From contig NZ_CP108036.1 in the NCBI RefSeq assembly GCF_036170895.1, positions 3,100,001-3,164,000 on the forward strand: a stretch of 64,000 nt of DNA, read 5' to 3'. This document shows positions 15,278-23,312 of the stretch, piece by piece (position 1 is the stretch's first letter; every line of letters begins with the position of its first letter). The notes beneath the pieces are model-generated. The model did no database searches, was not told where the DNA came from, and saw only the letters and a program-made list of their open reading frames with translations. Source of the stretch: Streptomyces erythrochromogenes (GTDB lineage Bacteria; Actinomycetota; Actinomycetes; Streptomycetales; Streptomycetaceae). The position numbers were made by a program, and so were the translations under genes.

Positions 15278-15309
15278 ACGCCCCCGCACCGGGACCGGTG
15301 CGGGGGCGT
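15278..15309. terminator. bidirectional terminator
   Basis: A perfect 15-bp stem (15278-15292 with 15295-15309, arm ACGCCCCCGCACCGG) lies between the convergent small gene and marC. Confidence 0.75.
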
Positions 15310-15333
15310 TCGCGTGACCGAGGTCGCAGGCGG

Positions 15334-15939
15334 TCAGGCGCCCTGGACGACCTGGAGCACGCCGTTGATGATCTGCTGGACGGCGATCGCCGACAGCATC
15401 ATGCCGGCGAGCCGGGTCACGAGGACGACGCCGCCGTCCTTGATGACCCGGATGATCACCAGCGAGTAGCGCATGGTGATCCACAGCACGACGTGCATGG
15501 CGATGATCGCGGCCCAGACGGAGATCTGGCCGGCCGACCCGTCCGCCTTCTGGACGGCGAGGATGACGGAGACGATCGCACCGGGCCCGGCCAGCAGCGG
15601 CATGCCGAGCGGGACCAGGGCGACGTTCACGTCCTTGGTCTGCTTGGGCTCGTCGGTCTTGCCGGTGAGCAGGTCGAGCGCGATGAGCAGGAGCAGCAGA
15701 CCACCGGCGATCATCAGCGCCGGGACGGAGACGTGCAGGTAGTCGAGGATCTGCTGACCGCAGATGCCGAAGACCGCGATGACGCCGAAGGCCACGCAGA
15801 CGGCCTGCCAGGCCATGCGGCGCTGCACCTTGACGGGACGGCCGGAGGTCAGCGCCAGGAAGATCGGCGTGATCCCCGGGGGGTCCATAATCACAAAAAG
15901 GGTGAGAAAAAGGGATCCGAAGACGGCGAAGTCGAACAC
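15334..15939 (-). CDS. MarC-family integral membrane protein
   Basis: A 201-residue protein with six hydrophobic segments. It has the family signature MDPPGITPIFLALT near the N-terminus and PLLAGPGAIVSVI in the middle. MarC/UPF0056 proteins sit in the cytoplasmic membrane. They were once linked to multiple antibiotic resistance, but no transport substrate is established for most members. The GTG start has AAGG 7 bases upstream. It follows the PHP phosphoesterase gene after 76 bases on the same strand and may share its transcript. Confidence 0.88.
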   Translation of the reverse strand: MFDFAVFGSLFLTLFVIMDPPGITPIFLALTSGRPVKVQRRMAWQAVCVAFGVIAVFGICGQQILDYLHVSVPALMIAGGLLLLLIALDLLTGKTDEPKQTKDVNVALVPLGMPLLAGPGAIVSVILAVQKADGSAGQISVWAAIIAMHVVLWITMRYSLVIIRVIKDGGVVLVTRLAGMMLSAIAVQQIINGVLQVVQGA

Positions 15940-16015
15940 AGTGATGCCTTGCAGGAGAGAGGGGTGTCGCGAAGAAGAAGTCAGGGACGGGTCGAGCGGG
16001 CCGCGAAGTGGCCGG

Positions 16016-16879
16016 TCAGCGCCCGAGTCCGCCGGCGCCCGGCACGGGGAAGGCCCCGGTCGCGCGGCGCGTGATCTCGCCGTAGATCTCGGGGTCGGTG
16101 GTGTACTCGCCCAGGCGGCAGGTCTTGCGGCTGCCGTGGTAGTCGCTGGAGCCGGTGGCCAGCAGCCCGAGGTCCCCCGCCAGAGCGCGCAGGCGCGCGC
16201 GGGTGTCGGCGTCGTGGTCCATGTGGTCCACCTCGATGCCGTCCAGGCCCGCGGCCGCCAGCTCGGCTATCGCGGACTCCGGCACGCACCGGCCGCGCTT
16301 GACGGCGGCGGGGTGCGCGAGGACGGTGACGCCGCCGGCCGCCTTGACCAGGCGTACGGCGTCGAAGGGGTCTAGCTCGTGCTTCTCGGCGTACGCGCGG
16401 CCGCCGTCGGCGAGCCAGTCCGGCGTGAAGGCGTCCGAGACGGTGGGCACGACGCCCAGCTCGACGAGGGCGGTGGCGATGTGCGGCCGGCCGACCGAGC
16501 CGTCACCGGCGATCCGCGCCACCCGTTCCCAGGTGATGCCCACGCCGAGGTCCTGCAGCTTGCCGACCATGGTCCGGGCCCGCGGGACCCGGTCGTCCCG
16601 GACGAGTTCCCGCTCGCGGGCGAACTCGGGCTCCTCGGGATCGAAGAGGTAGGCGAGCATGTGCACGCCGATCCCGTCGAGCCGGCAGGACAGCTCGGCG
16701 CCGGTCACCAGCGTCAGTCCGGCGGGAAGGGCGGCGAGGGCCTCGCCGTACCCGCCGACGGTGTCGTGGTCGGTCAGCGCGACCACGTCCAGCCCGGCGG
16801 CGGCGGCATTGCGCACCAGCTCGGCGGGGGTGTCCGTACCGTCGGATGCCGTGGAGTGGGCGTGCAGGTCGATGCGCAC
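16016..16879 (-). CDS. PHP-domain phosphoesterase
   Basis: A 287-residue metal-dependent phosphoesterase. The metal ligands are clear: HAHSTASDG near residue 6, TDHDT near 40, GRPH in the middle, VLAHPA, and SSDYHG near the C-terminus. Close relatives (YciV/TrpH type) act on 5' ends of short RNAs or on 3',5'-nucleotide bisphosphates; which of these applies here is not known. I chose the GTG at 16879 because GGAG lies 7 bases upstream and the protein then begins RIDLHAHS; a GTG at 16915 would add twelve residues. Confidence 0.88.
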   Translation of the reverse strand: MRIDLHAHSTASDGTDTPAELVRNAAAAGLDVVALTDHDTVGGYGEALAALPAGLTLVTGAELSCRLDGIGVHMLAYLFDPEEPEFARERELVRDDRVPRARTMVGKLQDLGVGITWERVARIAGDGSVGRPHIATALVELGVVPTVSDAFTPDWLADGGRAYAEKHELDPFDAVRLVKAAGGVTVLAHPAAVKRGRCVPESAIAELAAAGLDGIEVDHMDHDADTRARLRALAGDLGLLATGSSDYHGSRKTCRLGEYTTDPEIYGEITRRATGAFPVPGAGGLGR

Positions 16880-16981
16880 AGCCGAACTCCATGGGTCGTA
16901 CGGACGGGGGGACACCCCAGGATAACCGGGCGGAAGGTCCGCTTTCGCCGGAAGGATCTACGCGGGGACGCCCGCGGCGGC

Positions 16982-17626
16982 CTACACGGGACCCAGGATG
17001 CGCGGGCTCAGGGCCCCGCACGGCAGGAGTTCGACCTCGGCGCCCCCTTCGCGCAGGTCGGTCAGGACCAGCTCGTCGTACAGCAGGAGGCCGGACTGCT
17101 GCGGCCAGACGATCGCCCACAGCCACAGGCCGCGCGCCTCGCCGGCGAAGACGGCCCGGTCGTCCGGGCCTCCGCCCACGTGCCACAGCGGTGTCGGCCG
17201 GCCCGCCGCGACCACCTTGGTGTGGGGCGGCCCGGCCATGTTGATGGACCGGCCCGGGTCGAGGCCGTCGATCCCCGCGTACCGCGCGCCCAGGCCGACG
17301 CCCAGTTCCTCCGCGATCAGCAGCAGCTCCCCCATGCCGCCCACCGGTCCGGGACCCGAGCAGGCGACCACCGTCGCCCGGCCCCCGCTGCGGTCGTCAC
17401 CGGCGGACGCCACCCCGGTGAACAGCCATCCGAGCGGCAGCGGCCAGGGCATCCACACCGGCACGCGCGCCCGGTGCACGACCACGCCCAGGCCCTCCAC
17501 GCTCGGCGGGATGACGGGTTGCATGGGGTGGACAGCGCCGTGCACCGCGCACTGCCAGGAGTCGGAGAAGAGTCCGGGCGCCCTGACCCGGCCACCGCAC
17601 TTCGGGCAAGTTGGTTCACCCCTCAT
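16982..17626 (-). CDS. DUF6758 protein with N-terminal zinc ribbon
   Basis: A 214-residue protein beginning MRGEPTCPKCGGRVRAPG. The CPKC pair plus a later Cys/His (WQCAVHG) look like a small zinc-binding ribbon. The rest is a compact soluble domain containing GPVGGMGELLLIAEELGVG. The family is restricted to actinobacteria and has no known function. It lies between the PHP phosphoesterase and SUFU genes on the same strand with short gaps, so joint transcription is possible. Confidence 0.82.
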   Translation of the reverse strand: MRGEPTCPKCGGRVRAPGLFSDSWQCAVHGAVHPMQPVIPPSVEGLGVVVHRARVPVWMPWPLPLGWLFTGVASAGDDRSGGRATVVACSGPGPVGGMGELLLIAEELGVGLGARYAGIDGLDPGRSINMAGPPHTKVVAAGRPTPLWHVGGGPDDRAVFAGEARGLWLWAIVWPQQSGLLLYDELVLTDLREGGAEVELLPCGALSPRILGPV

Positions 17627-17686
17627 AGGTAGCCACGCTCCTCCCCGCCCGGCCGCCAGTCAAGGCATGGTCACCCGTCCGGGCTG

Positions 17687-18271
17687 TCAGTCCAGTGCGA
17701 CGGCGCTGCGCAGAGGGTCCCGCAGGTCCGTTCCGCGCGCGAGCCAGCGCTCCTGGAGGGCGGCCGCACCGTGGACCCGCTTCCAGGCGGCCTCGTTCGC
17801 CGTCATCGGCAGCAGCGGCAGGAACCGCACCGGGTCCAGGGGCTCGTCGAGTTCCAGGTCCTCGACCAGACCGCCCGGTTCCGCCACGAGGACGGAGCTG
17901 AACGGCGCCCCCTCCCACAGCGGCTCGCCCACGTCGAGCGAGGCCCCCGGAGCCACGACCAGCCCCTCGACCTGCGGGGAGGCGGCCAGCACCGCGAGCG
18001 GCCTGAGGAGTTTGTCGGTGTCCGCCAGCCCTCCCCGTACGGTCAGCACCAGTTCGGCGCGCGGGCCCCGTACGGGGTCGGCGACCACGGCGGTCGGATC
18101 GGTCATCGGGTGCGCGGACATCCCGAGGGTCGCGTACCGCACGAGGTCGCCCTCGGCGAAGCGGAGTACCTCGATGCGGTCGGTGCCCAGGAAGGTGACG
18201 GCGGCGCGGGCGTCGGGTTCACCGAACGCGGTGCGCAGCCGGGCCTCGACGAGGGCCAGAATTTCTGCCAT
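17687..18271 (-). CDS. suppressor-of-fused (SUFU) domain protein
   Basis: A 194-residue protein that fits the bacterial SUFU family: FLGTDRIEVLRF, RYATLGMSAHPM, LVLTVRG, then FLPLLPMTANEAAWKR near the end. Bacterial SUFU proteins are thought to mediate protein-protein contacts, sometimes in toxin-immunity settings; here no toxin gene is adjacent, so a general role is more likely. It is divergent from corA, with a 378-base gap. Confidence 0.8.
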   Translation of the reverse strand: MAEILALVEARLRTAFGEPDARAAVTFLGTDRIEVLRFAEGDLVRYATLGMSAHPMTDPTAVVADPVRGPRAELVLTVRGGLADTDKLLRPLAVLAASPQVEGLVVAPGASLDVGEPLWEGAPFSSVLVAEPGGLVEDLELDEPLDPVRFLPLLPMTANEAAWKRVHGAAALQERWLARGTDLRDPLRSAVALD

Positions 18272-18350
18272 GAAACGAGCATAGAACTCGTATCAGCCGG
18301 GTAAAGGGCGGGTCTTGACCATCCGTCGGCTGATAGTGTTGACAGCTGTT

Positions 18351-18529
18351 CGGGGCCGCACGCAGAAGCGTTGTTTCAAGGCCCCGGAGACAGGACGTCC
18401 CCTACGGGGGACCGGCCGGAGGAGGTGGGGCTGCGGTGGACCGAAGTCGATCGTGCAGTACCAATCGCTCTTCCGCTTCTCCGGCGGGCGTTTCCCGCCC
18501 CCTGTGATCTTCTGATCAGTAGAAGAGCG
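18351..18529 (+). promoter_or_regulatory. structured leader upstream of corA
   Basis: Several stems occur in series: CGGGGCC/GGCCCCG (18351-18386), GTCCCC-TACG-GGGGAC (18397-18412, a stable UNCG-type loop), GGCGGG/CCCGCC (18483-18499) and CGCTCTTC/GAAGAGCG (18466-18529). Competing pairings are possible: CTTCT/AGAAG (18509-18525) excludes the last stem, and AGAAGCG (18364-18370) matches CGCTTCT (18474-18480). It does not match the M-box or other riboswitch consensus I know. It may be a metal- or translation-responsive leader. Confidence 0.4.
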
Positions 18530-18649
18530 ACGGCAGAACGTCTGTCTTCCCGTCCTGTTCCCTCCCGCCTGCCCGGGCCCTGCCCGCCCGCGGTGCTGGA
18601 GGGTCTCCCACCCGTACGGTCCGCAGCCGTGCGCGCGAAGGAGCCTGCC

Positions 18650-19765
18650 ATGTCGATGCTGCCCTACCTGCGTGCGGCCGTCCGCCCGTCCCTGCGCAAG
18701 TCCACCCCCGTACAGCCCGGCTACGACGCGACCCGCGACCCGTCGGCGAGCAGCGCGGTGGTCGACTGCGCCGTGTACCGCGACGGCCGCCGGGTACTGG
18801 GGCCGGCGTGTCTGACGCCCCGTGAGGCGATCCGCCGGGTCCGCGAGGACGGCGGCTTCGTCTGGATCGGCCTGCACGAGCCGACGGAGGCCGAGTTCGC
18901 GGGGATCGCCGCCACCTTCGGCCTGCACCCGCTGGCCGTGGAGGACGCGGTGCACGCGCACCAGCGGCCGAAGCTGGAGCGTTACGACGACACCCTCTTC
19001 ACCGTCTTCAAGACCATCCACTACGTGGAGCACGCCGAACTGACCGCCACCAGCGAGGTGGTGGAGACGGGCGAGGTGATGTGTTTCACGGGCCCCGACT
19101 TCGTCATCACCGTCCGGCACGGCGGGCAGGGCTCCCTCAAGGGTCTGCGCCACCGCCTCCAGGACGACCCGGAGCTCCTGTCCAAGGGGCCCTCGGCCGT
19201 CCTGCACTCCATCGCCGACCACGTCGTCGACGGGTACATCGCGGTCGCGGCGGCGATGCAGGACGACATCGACGAGGTGGAGAGCGATGTCTTCGCGGCT
19301 CCCGCCAAGGGCAGTGCGCGCGGCGGCGACGCGGGCCGGATCTACCAGCTCAAGCGCGAGGTGCTGGAGTTCAAGCGGGCGGTCTCGCCGCTGCTGCGTC
19401 CGATGGAGCTGCTGAGCGAGCGGCCGATGCGGCTGGTGGACCCGGACATCCAGAAGTACTTCCGGGACGTGGCCGACCACCTCGCGCGGGTGCACGAGCA
19501 GGTGGTGGGCTTCGACGAGCTCCTGAACTCGATCCTGCAGGCCAATCTCGCGCAGGCGACGGTCGCCCAGAACGAGGACATGCGCAAGATCACTTCCTGG
19601 GCGGCCATCATCGCCGTGCCGACGATGATCTGCGGTGTGTACGGGATGAACTTCGACCACATGCCCGAACTCCGGTGGGAGTACGGCTACCCGATGGTGA
19701 TGGCGACGATCTTCGGCGCCTGCTTCACCATCCACCGCGCCCTGCGCCGCCACGGCTGGCTGTAG
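18650..19765 (+). CDS. corA: CorA-family magnesium/cobalt transporter
   Basis: A 371-residue channel subunit. A large cytoplasmic N-terminal domain is followed by two C-terminal membrane helices. The selectivity motif GMN is present in VYGMNFDHMPEL near residue 326, and the long coupling helix precedes it. It takes up Mg2+ (and Co2+) down the membrane potential as a pentamer. The ATG at 18650 has GAAGGAG 6 bases upstream. About 375 bases of leader with several hairpins precede it. Other magnesium-linked genes (MgtE-N/CBS protein, DUF1003) follow within 4 kb, as in mycobacteria. Confidence 0.93.
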   Translation: MSMLPYLRAAVRPSLRKSTPVQPGYDATRDPSASSAVVDCAVYRDGRRVLGPACLTPREAIRRVREDGGFVWIGLHEPTEAEFAGIAATFGLHPLAVEDAVHAHQRPKLERYDDTLFTVFKTIHYVEHAELTATSEVVETGEVMCFTGPDFVITVRHGGQGSLKGLRHRLQDDPELLSKGPSAVLHSIADHVVDGYIAVAAAMQDDIDEVESDVFAAPAKGSARGGDAGRIYQLKREVLEFKRAVSPLLRPMELLSERPMRLVDPDIQKYFRDVADHLARVHEQVVGFDELLNSILQANLAQATVAQNEDMRKITSWAAIIAVPTMICGVYGMNFDHMPELRWEYGYPMVMATIFGACFTIHRALRRHGWL

Positions 19766-19784
19766 CGGGCGGGGGGCGACCCCC

Positions 19785-19790
19785 TAACCT
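19785..19790 (+). promoter_or_regulatory. -10 element of a leaderless promoter
   Basis: TAACCT lies 6 bases before the ATG at 19797, identical in sequence and spacing to the element before the hydrolase at 14152. Confidence 0.45.
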
Positions 19791-19796
19791 GTGCGC

Positions 19797-20312
19797 ATGA
19801 CTCTCAGCGCGCTCGACCTGGCCCTCGTCGAGGAGGCCACCAAGAAGTCCGGCCTGATCTGGGTCCGCGGCGCCGGGGCCGACCGCGCCCTGTGGCACGC
19901 CTGGGTGGACGGTGCCGCCCACGTGCTGGGCGACGGGCCCGGCGAGCAGCCGTTCCCCGGGCTGGCGGACGGCGCGAGCGCCGAGGTGACCGTGCGGAGC
20001 AAGGACAAGGGCGGCCGGCTGGTGGCCTGGACAGCGGCCGTACGGGAGCTCCCGCCCCGCGGCGAGGAGTGGCAGGCGGCCGTCGCCGAGCTCAAGGGCA
20101 AGCGGCTGAACGCGCCCGACTCGGAGGACATGACCGAGCGGTGGGCGCGGGAGTGCCGGCTGCTGCGGCTGGAGCCGGAGTCGGTGCGGTCCGCCCTGCC
20201 GGACGGCTCGCTGGCCGCGGCCCCGCTGGGCTCCCCGGCGACGACCCGCCGCCCGGTCCCGGCGGCCCTGCCGAAGCTCCTGCTGAAGCGGAAGAAGGCC
20301 GCCCGGGGCTGA
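19797..20312 (+). CDS. conserved protein of unknown function
   Basis: A 171-residue soluble protein beginning MTLSALDLALVEEATKKSGL and containing ALWHAWVDGAAHVLGDGPGE. It ends in a basic tail (LPKLLLKRKKAARG). It has no motif I can tie to a function. Such proteins are common in streptomycetes next to corA. The ATG follows TAACCT by 6 bases, so a leaderless mRNA is likely; a GTG two codons earlier is less likely. Confidence 0.65.
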   Translation: MTLSALDLALVEEATKKSGLIWVRGAGADRALWHAWVDGAAHVLGDGPGEQPFPGLADGASAEVTVRSKDKGGRLVAWTAAVRELPPRGEEWQAAVAELKGKRLNAPDSEDMTERWARECRLLRLEPESVRSALPDGSLAAAPLGSPATTRRPVPAALPKLLLKRKKAARG

Positions 20313-20337
20313 CCGGCGCGACACGCCCGGGACACCC

Positions 20338-21129
20338 CTACGGCTTGGTGGGGTTCGCGCCCTGGCCGGAGCCCTTGGAGGCGGCCGGGGCGGGCTCGCC
20401 GCCCTCCCCCTTGGTCGTCGGCAGCTGGCTGCCGTAGTCGACCGTCTGGTCCTGCGCGGGCGGGTCGAGCTGGAACGGCTTGCCCCACTCCGCGAGTTCC
20501 ACCCGGCCGGCGCCGCCGGCCCGCTCCATGAGCAGCGGGTACGGGGTCCCCTCCAGGGACACCGAGAGCTTGCCGCCCTTGCCCTCGTCCGCCGTGACCT
20601 GGACCGCGCGGGTGTGCCCGACCTTGGTGTAGGAGCCCTTGGCGAGCTTGCCCTCCAGGCCCAGCAGCCCGTCCAGCAGGACGTCCATGTCGGTGAAGCC
20701 GCGGAACTGCTTGTAGGAGGGGTCGCCCTCGGGCACCTTCACGTACTTGTCGCCGAGCTTGCCGGCCGAGTCGGTCTGGCCCCAGAACGCCGCGCTGGCC
20801 TTCAGGTAGAGCTGCTCGCCCACGCGCAGCAGCTGGAAGGTGTCGTCCTTCGACTTCACCTCGCCCGAGCCGCCGTCCGACTTCAGCCGCATGTCGACGG
20901 TGAAGGCCTTGCCGCCGCTCACCAGCGTGCCGGACAGGTGTACCGATTCGGCATCGCCCGCGGCCGCCTTCGCCTTCGCCTCGATCTTGTCGGCGGTGAG
21001 CTTGCCGACGCCGTTCGTGCCCTCGTCCGGGTCGTCCCCGCAACCCGTACCGGTCACGGCGAGGCCCGCGCACAGCACACCGATGAAGGCGGCCCGGCGC
21101 AGCCGCGCGGCGGGGAAGTAGGCGGTCAC
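20338..21129 (-). CDS. lipoprotein of unknown function (LppX/LolA-like)
   Basis: A 263-residue protein with a lipoprotein signal: basic start, hydrophobic stretch and Cys near residue 30 (GLAVTGTGCGDD). The mature part (DAESVHLSGTLVSGGKAFTV, later FWGQTDSAGKLGDKYVKVPE) resembles the half-barrel LppX/LprAFG or LolA-like lipoproteins that carry hydrophobic molecules; this is a structural guess. A Pro/Gly-rich tail closes it. The GTG start has only a distant GAGAGG. It converges with the unknown gene at 19797 and is divergent from the MgtE-N gene. Confidence 0.75.
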   Translation of the reverse strand: MTAYFPAARLRRAAFIGVLCAGLAVTGTGCGDDPDEGTNGVGKLTADKIEAKAKAAAGDAESVHLSGTLVSGGKAFTVDMRLKSDGGSGEVKSKDDTFQLLRVGEQLYLKASAAFWGQTDSAGKLGDKYVKVPEGDPSYKQFRGFTDMDVLLDGLLGLEGKLAKGSYTKVGHTRAVQVTADEGKGGKLSVSLEGTPYPLLMERAGGAGRVELAEWGKPFQLDPPAQDQTVDYGSQLPTTKGEGGEPAPAASKGSGQGANPTKP

Positions 21130-21316
21130 GAGCAGGTGCCTCTCGTCGTTCGTCTGCGGGCAGCAGGCAGCGTACCCGTCCGTGTGTCGCGGCCCGAGAC
21201 CGCTCCCCGGGGTCCGCCCGGCCCCGGGCGGACCTCCCCACCAGGACGCTTGGCTGCGGCACGGGCTAGCCTGAGGGGCGGCAGGACTGTCGACAGACGC
21301 TCTAGGAGGCGCTCGG

Positions 21317-22588
21317 ATGGCTGCAGGCGCCCCGCGGATCTTCGTCTCGCATCTGTCGGGTGTGCCCGTCTTCGATCCCAACGGCGACCAGGTGGGCCGC
21401 GTCCGCGACCTCGTCGCGATGCTGCGGGTCGGCGGCCGCCCGCCGCGGCTGCTGGGCCTGGTGGTCGAGGTGGTCAGCCGGCGCCGGATCTTCCTGCCGA
21501 TGACACGCGTCACGGGAGTCGAGTCCGGGCAGGTCATCACCACCGGTGTCATCAACATGCGGCGCTTCGAGCAGCGCCCCACCGAGCGGCTGGTCCTGGG
21601 CGAACTGCTGGACCGGCGGGTGACGCTGGTCGCCAGCGGCGAGGAGGTCACCGTCCTGGACGTGGCCATCCAGCAGCTGCCGGCCCGCCGGGACTGGGAG
21701 ATCGACCGGATCTTCGTCCGGAAGGGCAAGTCGGGTGCGCTGCGCCGGCGCGGCGAGGCCCTGACGGTGGAGTGGTCGGCCGTGACGGGCTTCTCGCTGG
21801 AGGAGCACGGGCAGGGCGCCGAGAACCTGGTCGCCACCTTCGAGCAGATGCGCCCGGCCGACGTGGCGAACGTCCTGCACCACCTGACGCCGAAGCGGCG
21901 CGCCGAGGTGGCCAACGCCCTCGACGACGACCGGCTCGCGGACGTGCTGGAGGAGCTGCCCGAGGACGAGCAGGTGGAGATCCTCGGCAAGCTCAAGGAG
22001 GAGCGCGCCGCGGACGTCCTGGAGGCGATGGACCCGGACGACGCGGCCGACCTGCTGTCGGAGCTGCCGGAGGACGACAAGGAGCGGCTGCTGACGCTGA
22101 TGCAGCCGGACGACGCGGCCGACGTGCGCCGCCTGCTGTCCTACGAGGAGAACACCGCCGGCGGTCTGATGACCACCGAGCCGATCGTGCTGCGCCCGGA
22201 CGCCACGGTCGCGGACGCGCTGGCCCGCGTACGGCAGGCGGACCTGTCGCCGGCGCTGGCGGCGCAGGTGTACGTGTGCCGGCCGCCGGACGAGACGCCG
22301 ACGGGCAAGTACCTGGGCACGGTGCACTTCCAGCGGCTGCTGCGGGACCCTCCGTTCACCCTGGTCAGCTCGATCGTGGACACGGACCTGCCGCCGCTGC
22401 GGCCGAACGCCTCGCTGCCCGCGGTGACCACGCACCTGGCCGCCTACAACATGGTCGCGGTGCCGGTGGTCGACGAGGGCGGGTCGCTGCTGGGCGCGGT
22501 GACCGTGGACGACGTACTGGACCACCTGCTGCCGGACGACTGGCGGGAGACGGAATTCCATTCCGAGGAGGCCGTCGGTGGCCGCTGA
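21317..22588 (+). CDS. soluble MgtE-N / CBS-domain protein with PRC-barrel
   Basis: A 423-residue protein. The N-terminal PRC-barrel-like part (FVSHLSGVPVFDPNGDQVGR) is followed by an MgtE N-domain made of helical repeats (ANVLHHLTPKRRAEVANAL and relatives). Then comes a CBS pair with GGLMTTEPIVLRPDATVADA and AYNMVAVPVVDEGGSLLGAV. These are the magnesium-sensing cytosolic modules of MgtE, but the membrane channel is missing, so it is probably a sensor or regulator rather than a transporter. AGGAGG precedes the ATG. The next gene overlaps its end by 11 bases. Confidence 0.9.
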   Translation: MAAGAPRIFVSHLSGVPVFDPNGDQVGRVRDLVAMLRVGGRPPRLLGLVVEVVSRRRIFLPMTRVTGVESGQVITTGVINMRRFEQRPTERLVLGELLDRRVTLVASGEEVTVLDVAIQQLPARRDWEIDRIFVRKGKSGALRRRGEALTVEWSAVTGFSLEEHGQGAENLVATFEQMRPADVANVLHHLTPKRRAEVANALDDDRLADVLEELPEDEQVEILGKLKEERAADVLEAMDPDDAADLLSELPEDDKERLLTLMQPDDAADVRRLLSYEENTAGGLMTTEPIVLRPDATVADALARVRQADLSPALAAQVYVCRPPDETPTGKYLGTVHFQRLLRDPPFTLVSSIVDTDLPPLRPNASLPAVTTHLAAYNMVAVPVVDEGGSLLGAVTVDDVLDHLLPDDWRETEFHSEEAVGGR

Positions 22589-23270
22589 GCGAGGGCGCTT
22601 CGACCGGGGGCGTGGCGAGCAGGCGCGAGAGCGGCGCCGTGAGCAGATCCGGGAGCGGCGCGAGCAGGCACGGATGCAGGCGCGCGAGCACGGGCTGGCG
22701 GCGGAGGCGGCGGAACGTTCCGGCGAGCGCGCGGCGAAGTCCTCGGGCACCGGGTCGAGCGCACTGACGCGCTCGCGGGTGCGTCTGGACCTGCCGCGGG
22801 CGCCGCGCCGGTCCCTGCTGCCCGAGTACGATCCGGAGGCCTTCGGGCGGCTCTCCGAGCGGGTGGCGCGGTTCCTGGGCACGGGCCGGTTCATCGTCTG
22901 GATGACCCTGGTCATCATCGTCTGGGTGCTGTGGAACATCTTCGCGCCGGACGACCTGCGGTTCGACCCGTACCCCTTCATCTTCCTGACGCTGATGCTG
23001 TCGCTCCAGGCCTCCTACGCCGCTCCGCTGATCCTGCTCGCGCAGAACCGGCAGGACGACCGCGACCGGGTCACCCACGAGCAGGACCGCAAGCAGAACG
23101 AGCGGTCCATCGCCGACACGGAGTACCTGACGCGGGAGATCGCGGCGCTGCGCATGGGCCTCGGCGAGGTCGCCACGCGTGACTGGATCAGGTCGGAGTT
23201 CCAGGACCTGATCAAGGAGATGGACGAGCGGCGTCTATTCCCGGCGGAACGTGATGAAGGCGACCGCTGA
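22578..23270 (+). CDS. DUF1003 membrane protein
   Basis: A 230-residue protein. A highly charged N-terminal segment of about 70 residues (rich in Arg and Glu, probably coiled coil) precedes the DUF1003 core. The core has two membrane helices (FIVWMTLVIIVWVLWNIFAP and PFIFLTLMLSLQASYAAPLI) and the diagnostic NRQDDRDR. The GTG start overlaps the MgtE-N gene, indicating coupling and probably a joint role. DUF1003 proteins are often found with magnesium transport genes, but their activity is unknown. Confidence 0.88.
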   Translation: MAAERGRFDRGRGEQARERRREQIRERREQARMQAREHGLAAEAAERSGERAAKSSGTGSSALTRSRVRLDLPRAPRRSLLPEYDPEAFGRLSERVARFLGTGRFIVWMTLVIIVWVLWNIFAPDDLRFDPYPFIFLTLMLSLQASYAAPLILLAQNRQDDRDRVTHEQDRKQNERSIADTEYLTREIAALRMGLGEVATRDWIRSEFQDLIKEMDERRLFPAERDEGDR

Positions 23271-23300
23271 GCGGCTTTCCCGAGGCGTGCTACCGAGCCG

Positions 23301-23306
23301 TACCAT
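23301..23306 (+). promoter_or_regulatory. -10 element of a leaderless promoter
   Basis: TACCAT lies 6 bases before the ATG of the Mrp gene, with no ribosome binding site between. Confidence 0.45.
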
Positions 23307-23312
23307 CGGGGC

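Noticed and set aside
18315..18515. 66-codon frame with TTG start upstream of corA
   Set aside because: No ribosome binding site and basic low-quality sequence; the region is better explained as a structured leader.
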